Shown here one piece after another: positions 53,968 to 63,100 of a DNA stretch of 64,000 nt. The DNA lies in the NCBI RefSeq assembly GCF_030717995.2, contig NZ_CP157743.1:1798001-1862000 (forward strand), in the 5' to 3' direction. How positions within the stretch are numbered: the first letter of the stretch is position 1; the number at the start of each line of letters is the position of its first letter. A model generated the notes under the pieces. That model was not told the origin of the DNA. It searched no databases and saw only the letters and a program-made list of their open reading frames with translations. The translations under genes and the position numbers were made by a program. This stretch comes from Methylomarinum sp. Ch1-1. Lineage in GTDB: Bacteria; Pseudomonadota; Gammaproteobacteria; Methylococcales; Methylomonadaceae.

Positions 53968-55626
53968 ATGGAAATTACTAGCGTCGAACTTGAGCGATTC
54001 AAGCGAGTTCAAAAAGCTGAAATCGAACTGAGTGACATCAATGTCCTAGTCGGATCTAATAATTCTGGAAAAAGTAGCATGCTTCAAGGCATTCACTTTT
54101 CTGCGGGAGCGGCAGTTGCCGCACGGCGACTTGATCGCGTTACATTTACTCAACAATCTTTGCTCTATTGTCCGTCGAGAAACTTTGTAGACCTTCGAAA
54201 CGGCGGGCCTTATCAAAATCAATCCGCTTTCGGATATCTACGCGTTAGAGTCGTAGACGATGAAGAAGAGGATACGTACACCGTCCGAGTCTACCGGGGA
54301 AGAAATGAGGGAAATGTAGGCTGTGAACGCCGCGGGAACCTAACAATTGGTGGAATGGTTACGGCATTCATTCCTCCGTTCTCGGTGTATGTTCCGGGGC
54401 TTGCGGGAATACCGGAGCTGGAGGAATATCGCTCAGAAAGCGTCGTTCGGAAAGGTGTGGCAAGCGGTGATGCGAACCTTTATTTGCGAAATGTATTGCT
54501 TCTGATAAAGAGAAAGAAGTTACTGTCTGAATTGACGCAGCTTATGAAGTTAGTGTTTCCTAATTTCAGCATCGAGATAAATTTCGATCCAGTCCATGAC
54601 AGTCATATTCATTGTTTGGTCCGGGCTGGTTCGGCTCACAAAAAAACCCCGATTGAATTAATTGGAACGGGTGTTTTACAAGCCCTTCAGATATTCTCTT
54701 ACGCCACTTTGTTCAAACCTAAACTGCTACTACTCGATGAACCAGATTCGCACCTTCATCCAGACAACCAGGGGTTGCTCGCCGAATCATTCGTTGCGCT
54801 GGTCGATCGGTTAGAAACTAAAATTATTGTTTCGACGCACAGCAGGCATTTAGTGGAAGCTCTATATGGTGAGTCCAATTTCGTTTGGATGAAGGGTGGA
54901 AAAATACAGGAACAGGGAATTGGTCTTCATAAGGTGCCAATATTGATGGATATCGGCGCATTGGATAGCTTTGATAATCTCATCAATGGATCTAAAGATC
55001 GGGTCATATTAACCGAAGATACGAACTTAACATTAATACGAAAATTAGCCGAGTCTTCCGGTTTTGATATGGCAAAAACAAATATTTATTCCTACAAAGC
55101 GTCTTCAAATCTAAACGCCGCATTCGTGCTCACTGAATTTATCTTGGAAGCAGCACCCAACACGAAGGTGATTGTCCATGCTGATAACGACTTTTTGACA
55201 GATGACGAAACCGAAGATTTGAAGAAAAAAATAGAAAAATCTGGTGCACTCGCTTTTGTGACCGAAGGATCTGATATTGAAAGCTATTATGTCGACCCAG
55301 GCCATATTTCCGAATTGCTCAAAGAGGATCAGGAGCAAATTGAAAAATGGCTCGATGAACTAGCACTTGCTACGCACAACAAGCTTACTCACAAATTCTC
55401 ACGAAAGCGAGACGAAGCAAAAAAGAAGCTATACAAAAACGCAAATGCCCCGGACACTCTGGCATTAATGGGTGATCAAGTTCCGTTGCCGCCGGAGAAG
55501 CGCCTGGGAAAATTCATGCTATCGCAAGTACGGTCATCGATGTTCACTCGCTTTGGCAAAGAGGTGGATTTATTGTCTGAATCTGATTATCTATACTCTG
55601 ATTTCTTGCAAGATATGGCGCAGTAG
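53968..55626 (+). CDS. OLD-like ATPase with TOPRIM domain, integron cassette cargo
   Basis: 552 residues. An SMC/OLD-type ATPase: Walker A VGSNNSGKSS (28-37), Walker B LLLDEPDSHLHPD (about 253-265) and THSRHL (about 291). A TOPRIM-like domain follows: Glu in VILTEDTNLT (about 349), DxD in VHADNDFLTD (about 404). The segment TEGSDIESYYVD (about 431) resembles DUF4435-type TOPRIM proteins. OLD nucleases and relatives (Gabija GajA, PARIS) act in phage defence; that role here is inference. No second defence gene is adjacent. The gene fills one cassette (53948-55710). Confidence 0.82.
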   Translation: MEITSVELERFKRVQKAEIELSDINVLVGSNNSGKSSMLQGIHFSAGAAVAARRLDRVTFTQQSLLYCPSRNFVDLRNGGPYQNQSAFGYLRVRVVDDEEEDTYTVRVYRGRNEGNVGCERRGNLTIGGMVTAFIPPFSVYVPGLAGIPELEEYRSESVVRKGVASGDANLYLRNVLLLIKRKKLLSELTQLMKLVFPNFSIEINFDPVHDSHIHCLVRAGSAHKKTPIELIGTGVLQALQIFSYATLFKPKLLLLDEPDSHLHPDNQGLLAESFVALVDRLETKIIVSTHSRHLVEALYGESNFVWMKGGKIQEQGIGLHKVPILMDIGALDSFDNLINGSKDRVILTEDTNLTLIRKLAESSGFDMAKTNIYSYKASSNLNAAFVLTEFILEAAPNTKVIVHADNDFLTDDETEDLKKKIEKSGALAFVTEGSDIESYYVDPGHISELLKEDQEQIEKWLDELALATHNKLTHKFSRKRDEAKKKLYKNANAPDTLALMGDQVPLPPEKRLGKFMLSQVRSSMFTRFGKEVDLLSESDYLYSDFLQDMAQ

Positions 55627-55628
55627 TC

Positions 55629-55716
55629 ACACAACAATGCCATGCAGACGACCCACCTTCCGCTTATTCCCTTCGGTCATGCGCTTCAAGTGGACTGCTG
55701 ATGACGAGCGTTATGA
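55629..55716 (+). other. attC recombination site 2
   Basis: 88 bp, left core ACACAAC, right core GTTATGA. The left core is the exact reverse complement of GTTGTGT that opens this same cassette at 53947. The match extends to 12 bases (TAGTCACACAAC against GTTGTGTGACTA). This is what an excised circular cassette must show. Inner pairing CATGCAG / CTGCTGATG. Confidence 0.8.
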
Positions 55717-55735
55717 GCCAAATAGAGATTGAAGC

Positions 55736-56038
55736 ATGGATGAAAAATTGAAGTGCCATCATTGTGAAAGTGAGTTTACGGCAGAGCAAATACTGGCGGG
55801 CTGCCATTACTCTTATCCGCAAATGGAGGCACTTGGATTTATTTGTACAGCTTGCAATAAAGCGAGTCAAATCCGTGTAAGGGGTGGCACCTTTCAGTCA
55901 ATCGAAGTAATTTCGGCTCCAGGGCCAGAGTGGGTGATACATGATTCTTTGAGGCCCATTGGCTTCGAATACCGCATTGATCCAGAGTGGGTTCATTGCT
56001 GGTTAGGTGGCAAGCATTATGAATTCAAGTCAAAGTAA
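55736..56038 (+). CDS. Small zinc-ribbon-like protein, cassette gene
   Basis: 100 residues. N-terminal CHHCESEFT and CTACNKAS give two CxxC pairs, zinc-ribbon like. The rest is a short beta-rich part with several aromatic residues. No family recognised. It starts 19 bp after the attC2 core and is followed at 56047 by attC3: a classic cassette. Confidence 0.7.
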   Translation: MDEKLKCHHCESEFTAEQILAGCHYSYPQMEALGFICTACNKASQIRVRGGTFQSIEVISAPGPEWVIHDSLRPIGFEYRIDPEWVHCWLGGKHYEFKSK

Positions 56039-56046
56039 TAGCCAGT

Positions 56047-56146
56047 TCATCACAAGCGGCTGCACCGGACAAATTTTCGCTGTCACCTTTTTTGCGTGGC
56101 AAAAAAGCCGCCATCAAAAATTTGCTCGGTGAGCCGGGCGTTAGCT
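56047..56146 (+). other. attC recombination site 3
   Basis: 100 bp. Left TCATCAC (one mismatch to TCATAAC, the complement of the GTTATGA that opens this cassette); right core GTTAGCT. Arms CGGCTGCACCGGACAAATTTT (left) and AAAATTTGCTCGGTGAGCCG (right) pair with one extrahelical G: the strongest attC fold of the three. Confidence 0.8.
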
Positions 56147-56187
56147 CGTTAAAAGAATGACCTTCACCACAAGGAAAAAGAACCAGA

Positions 56188-56475
56188 ATGAATCAAAAGA
56201 CAAATGATCAAATAATACTTGCGCAGATAATCGAGGAGAAATGTGCGGAATCTGAAGCGGAACTAACAGTAGCTGAATACTTTGAAATCTACTCTGCTTC
56301 AGAAATTCTCAAAGATCATGATCTTACTTATGATGATATTTCCTACGGAATAGAAGGGAAAAGGGGACAGAAGGGAAAAGGGGACAGATTTATTTTTTGG
56401 CACCTCAACGATAAGGGAATATTCCTTTCTGAAACTCACTCCCGGATAATCGATGATCCTGCGGCTTACCCATAG
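56188..56475 (+). CDS. Unknown cassette protein with repeat-derived C-terminus
   Basis: 95 residues. The first 58 (acidic, helical: AQIIEEKCAESEAELTVAEY) are native. From KRGQKGKGDRFIFWHLN the sequence is read through the RAYT-derived repeat at 56380, so the natural end was replaced. It starts 42 bp after the attC3 core. Function unknown. Confidence 0.5.
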   Translation: MNQKTNDQIILAQIIEEKCAESEAELTVAEYFEIYSASEILKDHDLTYDDISYGIEGKRGQKGKGDRFIFWHLNDKGIFLSETHSRIIDDPAAYP

Positions 56476-56637
56476 TCAAGTTTTCAGCGTCATTGCAGGA
56501 TGAAACAGCGAATTTGATTGGTTAGACATCGATCCTTGTTACAAAGCGTTGGGAAACATTGAAACTGAACGAGCTTCACTTTATACACTGAGTTTGTTTA
56601 TGGCGCGATACCGGACATGAAAAATAAATCTGTCCCC
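56380..56637 (+). repeat. RAYT-derived repeat R1 (internally deleted)
   Basis: GGGGACAGATTTATTTTTT at its start and AAAAATAAATCTGTCCCC at its end are inverted ends. The 200 bp inside match R2 at 57181 to the point GCGATACCGG and then jump to ACATGAAAAATAAATC, the R2 right end. The interior encodes a fragment like YKALG-IETERASLY of REP-associated tyrosine transposases. It is inserted in the fourth cassette. Confidence 0.8.
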
Positions 56638-56663
56638 TTTTTACCCAAAAAACAGGAGTACAT

Positions 56664-57131
56664 ATGCAACTATCTTTTCCAGAAGAAGACCCAATAAAAG
56701 CAAAAGAACTCTCGTATTATTTATATTACTTTAGTGCGGCATATACTGTTGCAGTGGAACGATATGGTGATATTTCATTAAAAAAAGTTCTAGGTGATCA
56801 AGAATTTTACGTAAACGATTTTCGCCAGGCTCTTTTTGAAGCAGGCACAAAATCTCCACATGCCTTGCGTCAGTTATTCTTTTCAGATTTATCCGAAAAT
56901 GAGCTTGTTGTAGATGAAATTACAAGAAATAGTCCGCTTTCTTTTTTCGGCAAAGGTGTTGTCTCCGCAATCGTTTTAAGTGCAATTATCTCTGGTGGAA
57001 AAGTTGAAGGCTTTGGGGTCAAAGTTGAAATGCAACCACTAGGTGAAGGTGTCAAACTTCTAAAAGAGGCATTCAAAGAACCTCCAGAGCCTGAGCCAGA
57101 AGAAAACAATACACCAATGATGGGTATGTAA
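56664..57131 (+). CDS. Unknown acidic/helical cassette protein
   Basis: 155 residues, AGGAG before the ATG. Helical first part (SYYLYYFSAAYTVAVERYG), a hydrophobic stretch (VVSAIVLSAIISGGKVEGFG, about 99-118) and a Pro/Glu tail. Resembles uncharacterised proteins of accessory regions; no family recognised. Its stop is followed by the left half of an attC (AGCTAAC). Confidence 0.65.
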   Translation: MQLSFPEEDPIKAKELSYYLYYFSAAYTVAVERYGDISLKKVLGDQEFYVNDFRQALFEAGTKSPHALRQLFFSDLSENELVVDEITRNSPLSFFGKGVVSAIVLSAIISGGKVEGFGVKVEMQPLGEGVKLLKEAFKEPPEPEPEENNTPMMGM

Positions 57132-57134
57132 TGC

Positions 57135-57165
57135 AGCTAACAAGGCCAATTCAGAAAAGGCAGAA
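57135..57165 (+). other. attC recombination site 4, left part only
   Basis: AGCTAAC is the exact reverse complement of GTTAGCT that starts this cassette (56140-56146), followed by AAGGCCAATTCA, as attC left arms look. The right half is cut off by the RAYT repeat R2. Confidence 0.65.
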
Positions 57166-57180
57166 AAGGGGACAAGAAAA

Positions 57181-57577
57181 GGGGACAGATTTATTTTTTG
57201 GCACCTCAACGATAAGGGAATATTCCTTTCCGAAACTCACTCCCGGATAACAGATGATCCGGCGGCTTACCCATAGTCAAGTTTTCAGCGTTATTGCAGG
57301 ATGAAACAGCGAATTTGATTGGTTAGAATCGATCCTTGTTACAAAGCGTTGGGAAACATTGAAACTGAACGAGCTTCACTTTATACACTGAGTTTGTTTA
57401 TGGCGCGATACCGGAAGGGGAATGGGTACGCATCCATGAGGCGGTTCAACGAAAGCTGCCTATCGGCACCAATCGTTTTACCGACCAGATAGAAAAAATT
57501 ATTGGAATGGGGGGCGAGAGCAGGGGGAAGGGAAGGCCGCAAAAAGAAACTGAAGACATGAAAAATAAATCTGTCCC
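57181..57577 (+). repeat. RAYT-derived repeat R2, interrupted by an IS
   Basis: Starts GGGGACAGATTTATTTTTT. It continues beyond the inserted IS with AAATCTGTCCCC at 59119. 57331-57570 holds degenerate coding sequence of a REP-associated tyrosine transposase, see the pseudogene entry. Confidence 0.8.
57331..57570 (+). pseudogene. REP-associated tyrosine transposase, remnant
   Basis: One frame gives DPCYKALGNIETERASLYTL; after a frame change near 57415 EWVRIHEAVQRKLPIGTNRF and GKGRPQKE follow. These are C-terminal blocks of RAYT proteins. The catalytic HUH and Tyr regions are absent: clearly dead. Confidence 0.7.
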
Positions 57578-59118
57578 GAATGGCACTTACTTAAGCCCAT
57601 AACTCTTTTAATAACAACCACTTATTTTACTTTCTTTGGGTGGCCATTCTTTCTAATATCTGCTCTTGCTTCATTTCTAGGTTTTGTTAGTAAAGAGAAC
57701 TGTTTTGGCCTCCTTTTTACTGCACGGGGCTCTATTCGTCCCGAACGATTTCCAATTCGTCTTTGAGCAATTAATATGAATAACAGCTCTTCACTTGTTC
57801 CGATATCAATAAAAACACTTTGTTGATTCCAGGCTAACCAGCATTGTAATGTATGTTTAAAACTCAGCTGGCGAGGCAATATATCGGCTAATAATGCGGA
57901 CTGAGCCATCAATAGCCGTATTAAGTTATACGCTAAAAAATAAACCCATATTTCTTTCTCAGTCATTTCGGGCGTTTTACAGCTTAAAGTTTCCATTCCC
58001 ATGGTTGTTTTTATATTGCGAAAATCAACTTCAATTTGCCAGCGTTTTTTATATAACGCTTTTAACTCAGATTTAGAAGCCTCTTTAGGTGAAAGGAGTG
58101 TGGTTATAAGTAATTTTCCTTTTACGCTTACCTCGCGAATAAGGAGTGTCTCAGGCGCATCATCATATTGGCTTTGCTCCATCCAGTCAGGTTTTTTCTT
58201 TGGTTTTTTGAGTGTCACCAGGTGGTCTTCGTCACCTAACTGTTTGCCTTTACTGAAATCTGTTGTCCGTTTACGTGCTCCCATTTGTTCAAATACGGCA
58301 TCAACACCTTTCTCCTGTAGCGATGCCAACAAAAAATAAGTGCCATAATAGGCATCTCCTAGAACAAGGTCTCCGGTATTAAAGGTTCCCAGCATGTTAC
58401 GAAGTAGACTTTGTTCATCGCCTCCTTTCCTTTGAAAGGTCCGATAGACGCATTTAAAACGGCTCCACTCGCCAGACAGATGACACCTACAAGACGGCAG
58501 ATAGGAAAACCAAGCCCAGGCTTCTGACAACTTTGCTGGGGATAAACGGCCTGGTTTTCTGCTGTGTCAGGCATCGTAACAGTCGTTCCATCTATTAGAT
58601 GAACACGCTTTCCTCGCCAACGCCATTGAGTAGGCACTTCCTTATCAATAAGTTCGCCTGTTCGACAAACTAATTCAGAGATCATGGCTAATGGTAGTCG
58701 CTGTCTTGCTCGACAATAGCCGCCCGTCGTTGTGCTTATCGCGGGCAAACCTGCTGCAATTCGTTGTATGGCGGCATCATTAACGGCCTTTTGACACGAG
58801 CGGTCTTGGTTCATCCCTTGAGCCAAAAACATGGAAAGTGTTTCTGTCGGAGGATAAAGTCTTTCCCGATGTTCGGGCAGCAACCCTTCAATTGAGGATA
58901 ATAATTCCGGACTGGTTAGAAGATTAAAAAAACTATACGAATGAGTTTCTTTTCTGTACTTCTGAATTCTTTGTTGCTGGGCGTGAATAAGTTTGTTATT
59001 AATGAACATTAAGGCAGGGGGCTTGGTGATTGCTTCTTTGTTTCGTCACAATAAGTTTATCACTTCTTCTGCCTTTTTTAATACTTTCAACTAGTTATCG
59101 CTTAAGTAAGTGCCATTC
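57578..59118 (-). mobile_element. IS4-type element with 11-bp target duplication
   Basis: 1541 bp, perfect 19-bp ends GAATGGCACTTACTTAAGC (57578-57596) and its reverse complement (59100-59118). The target AAATCTGTCCC is duplicated at 57567-57577 and 59119-59129; 10-12 bp is the size known for IS4. It landed in the end of RAYT repeat R2. Confidence 0.92.
57622..59009 (-). pseudogene. IS4-type transposase, one frameshift
   Basis: Starts at 59009 (FINNKLIHAQQQ). The frame breaks near 58424, where GGAAAGGAGG would need one more G to give FKGKGGDEQSLLRNML. After it the frame continues to 57622 with LVLGDAYYGTYFL and the signature YKKRWQIEVDFRNIK (Y-2-R-3-E-6-K). Catalytic residues are otherwise intact. 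One missing G: dead as written or an assembly error. Confidence 0.85.
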
Positions 59119-59257
59119 AAATCTGTCCCCTTTTTATACAAAAAGAAACTGAAGACATGAAAAATAAATCTGTCCCCTTTTTATAAAATGACAGTTGGCA
59201 GGTATAGATGAATAGCCCGAGACTTCGTTTTATAATACGCTGTTTGAGGGTGGTGAC

Positions 59258-59683
59258 ATGACGGGACGTTTTCGCTTATTTCTGGTTTGGTTTGCCGGCT
59301 ATACTCTTTCGTTTCTGATTCTGTCGTTTTATTGCTTTACCGGCTTGGCGGTGGAGGACCTCAGCGAGGTGTTGGGGTCGGCGCTGGTTGATATGACCGG
59401 CGTATTTGCTCCTTATTTGACGCCTATCGTCGCATTTTGGTTTGCCAAGGAAGTTGTGCAGAAGGCGGCGCCGTTGCCTCAAGGGCCTTACAAAGTCGCG
59501 TTGATTTGTTCCCTTTTTTATAACATCACCATCGTGTTGCTGATGAGCGCGCTTTTTTTCTTGCAGGCTTCGTCGCCGGGTTATGCCGTCAATCAAATGC
59601 TGGAATTGGCCGGGACGATTTCGTCCGGTTTGGCTTTTCTAGTCGGACCGGCAATCGGCTTTTACTTTGGCAAGACCGAGTGA
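59258..59683 (+). CDS. Four-helix membrane protein, unknown
   Basis: 141 residues with four membrane helices (about 6-28, 44-66, 82-102 and 113-137). Composition is like the chromosomal genes again, not like the accessory DNA before it. Possible start of the core genome on this side. Family not recognised. Confidence 0.6.
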   Translation: MTGRFRLFLVWFAGYTLSFLILSFYCFTGLAVEDLSEVLGSALVDMTGVFAPYLTPIVAFWFAKEVVQKAAPLPQGPYKVALICSLFYNITIVLLMSALFFLQASSPGYAVNQMLELAGTISSGLAFLVGPAIGFYFGKTE

Positions 59684-60161
59684 GTTATCGAAGACTAAAA
59701 ACAGTCTTTATTTAACCTGTGTTCGGGTTAAGAAACCGGCCTATATCGGGAAGCTCTTCCAGAAGACGCCGTTCACCCAGCACCTAAATAAACGACTACT
59801 TATAAAGTCTCCAAGGCCAGCCATAACACGACGACATCGATGAGGTAAACGGAACAATCACGGCGAGCAGTGTGTAGATAAACAAAGAGGCTCGCTCCCG
59901 TCCCAGATCAGTCTCGGAAAAATGGGCTTGGAGAGGGCGAAGCAAATCGCGTAAAATGAACATGAATGAGACTCTTTTGTTTGTATAATCAATGATTTAG
60001 AAACCAATATTATGCTACAGAAGGTGGCCTCATTCACCAATAAGTCGTTGTTTTTTAAGGAGCTGGCGCGCAAGCCTCTAATGAATGTTAGAGGCGTCTA
60101 ATATTTTAATTTATTAGTTTTTCCTAATAAAGGCTGCCCTCAAAAATTGGGGAATTTCAGA
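59684..60161. repeat. Gap with half a mini-element and an IS remnant
   Basis: 59715-59770 recalls the repeat near 23.08 kb (GTTCGGGTTAAGAAACC). 59775-59789 is the left arm ACCCAGCACCTAAAT after GACGCCGT; the right arm is missing. 59804-60160 is a remnant of the IS4-type element found intact at 10.6 kb, keeping its N-terminal transposase end and its terminal repeat (GGAATTTCAG). It stops at the stop codon of cusA. Confidence 0.8.
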
Positions 60162-63100
60162 TTATTTGAACTCCCACTCTTTCCAATAAGCATAAATTGC
60201 CGGAAAGACGATTAACACCACGATCAACGTCGAAACGATGCCGCCCACCATCGGGGCGGCGATGCGTTTCATCACGTCGGCGCCGGTTCCCGTCTGCCAT
60301 AGGATGGGCGTCAGGCCGATCAGGGTCGTGATTCCCGTCATCAGTTTCGGGCGGATGCGGCGGGCGGCGCCTTCGACGATCGCTTCGGTAAGGTCGTTCC
60401 TGGATTGCAAACGGTTTTCTGTTGAGCGCTTTCGGTAGCTCAAGTCCAGATACAGCGTCATCAGCACGCCCATCTCGGCGGCAAGCCCGGCCAATGCAAT
60501 CATGCCCACCCACACGGCGACGCTTAAGTTGTAATCGAGCCAATACAACAGCCAGACGGCGCCGATCAGCGAAAACGGGATCGTCAGCATAATCAGCAAG
60601 GACTCGCCGATGGAGCCGTGATTCAAAAACAGCATCAGGAACACGATCGCCAGCGCCAACGGCACTAGCAGGCTCAGCTCGGCTTTGGCCTGTTCAAAAT
60701 ATTGGTACTGTCCCGCCCATTCCAGCCGGACGCCTTGCGGCAATGCGACTTTTTCCCGAATGACCTGTTTCGCCAAGTCCACATACTCGGCAATGCCGAT
60801 GTCCTTGACATCGACCAGCACGAAGGAAACCATAAAACCGTCCTCGTTGCGCAGCATTGGCGGCCCGCTGATAAATTCCAGGTGGGCCAACTGGCTGATC
60901 GGGATTTGTGCGCCACCAGGCGTCGGCACCAACATGTGGCCCAAGGCTTCTGGAGTGTCGCGAAACGCGCGGGCGTAGCGTAGATTGATCGCATAGCGTT
61001 CGCGGCCCTCGAGGGTTCGGGACACCGTTTGTCCGCCCACCGCGGCCATCAGCACCTGTTCCACGTCGTCCACCGTCAAGCCGTGACGGGCGATTTTGTC
61101 GCGATCGATGACGAAATCGATGAAATTCCCCCCGGTCAGGCGTTCGCTGAAGGCGCTACGCGTGAAGGGCCGCGTGCGTTCGTCCTGCTGCAAGGCCTGT
61201 TCGAGGGTCAATGCGGCGCTTTCTATCGTATTCAGATCGTCGCCGAACACCTTGATGCCCAGGTTGGAACGCATGCCGGTCGCTAGCATTTCGGTGCGAG
61301 TTTGTATCGGCATCCACCAGATATTGGGCATACCCGGAAAGCGCAGGGTAAGGTCCATTTCGGCGATCAGATCGTCCCAAGTCAGGCCGGCGCGCCACTC
61401 GGCTTTAGGCTTTAAGGTGACGACGGCTTCCACCATCGACAGCGGCGCCGGATCGGTCGCGCTGGTGGATCGGCCGATCTTGCCGAACACCCGGTCCACT
61501 TCAGGAAAGGCCATTAACTGACGGTCCATGGCTTGCAGCACCTTGCTCGCTTCGGTGATCGACATGCCCGGCAACGTGGTGGGCATGTAGAGTATGCTGC
61601 CTTCGTTCAACGGCGGCATGAATTCGTTGCCGAGTTTGAAAAACACCGGTATCGAACACAGCAACGACAGCATCGATACGCCCACGACCCAGCCACGGTA
61701 GCATAGCACCCAACGCACGACCGGAATATAGCAGGCCACGATTTTTTGCGACAAGCGGTTCCGGTCGCCGTGTAGCTTGCCTCGAATCAAATGCACCGCC
61801 AATGCCGGAATCAGGGTAATGGCCAGCAGGGCGGCAAAGGCCATCGCGTAGGTCTTGGTGTAGGCCAAAGGCTTGAACAAGCGGCCTTCGGTTCCATGCA
61901 ACGCAAACACCGGCAGAAACGACACCGTGATGATCAACAATGCGAAGAAGATGCTGGGGCCGACTTCCTGCATGGCCTGGATGATGATGCTGCGCCGTTC
62001 CGAGTCGCCGATGTTTTCCCGGTTTTCCAGGCGTTTATGAATATTTTCGATGATCGTGATCGCCGCATCGACCATTGCGCCGATGGCGACGGCGATGCCG
62101 CCCAAGGACATGATGTCCGCGGTCAGATGCTGTGCCGACATCGGGATGAAGGCCAGCAAAATGGCGACCGGCAAGGTCAGAATCGCGATCAGCGACGAAC
62201 GAAAATGCCATAAAAAGCCGACGATAACCAGCGAAACCACCAGCATTTCTTCGAACAAGGTATGCTTCAATGTGGCGATCGCACGTTCGATCAAATCCGA
62301 GCGATCGTAGACGGTGACGATTTCGACGCCCGGTGGCAAGGAGCGTTTGATGTCGGCCAGGCGTTGTTTGACTCGCTCGATGACGTCCAGCGCGTCTACA
62401 CCGTAACGCATGATGACGATGCCGCCGACCGTTTCGCCGTTACCGTCGAGTTCCGCCAAGCCGCGCCGCATGGCCGGTCCCAAGCTCACCTTCGCGACCT
62501 GGCCGATGGTGACTGGCGCGCCGGCCGGATTGGCCGTCAAGGCGATGCGTTCGATATCGTCGATGCCGTGGATATAACCCCGGCCACGGATAAAATGTTC
62601 GTGTCCTGCGATTTCCAGCACCCTGCCGCCGACATCGTCGTTGGAACGGCGGATGGCGCTGGCGATCTGGTTTAAGGTAATGCCGTAGCCGGCCAATTTG
62701 TCGGGGTCGACCGTGATCTGGTATTCCTTTTCGAAGCCGCCGATGGCTGCGACTTCAGCCACGCCTTCGACCGACTCCAGCCAATAACGCAGTTTGAAGT
62801 CTTGCAGGCTACGCAGTTCGGCCAGGTCATTGCGTCCGGAGTAATCGACCAGCGCATATTGGTACACCCAGCCGACGCCGGTGGCATCCGGGCCCAGGGT
62901 CGGTTGCACGCCGTCGGGTAATTGTGTCGCTACGGCATCCAGGTATTCGCCGACCCGGGAACGCGCCCAGTAAATATCGGTGCCTTCTTCGAAGATCACA
63001 TAGACAAAACTTTGCCCCATGAAGCTTTGGCCACGCACCAAACGCACATTGGGCGCCGCCAACAGCGTCGTGGTCAGAGGATAGGTTATTTGATCTTCGA

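Noticed and set aside
53968-55626. Naming the ATPase as PARIS AriA or Gabija GajA
   Set aside because: Domain order is suggestive, but the partner genes (AriB, GajB) are absent and similarity cannot be measured here.
59858-60073. Separate small minus-strand gene
   Set aside because: It is the out-of-frame leader and start region of the IS4-type remnant, identical in kind to 11903-12115.
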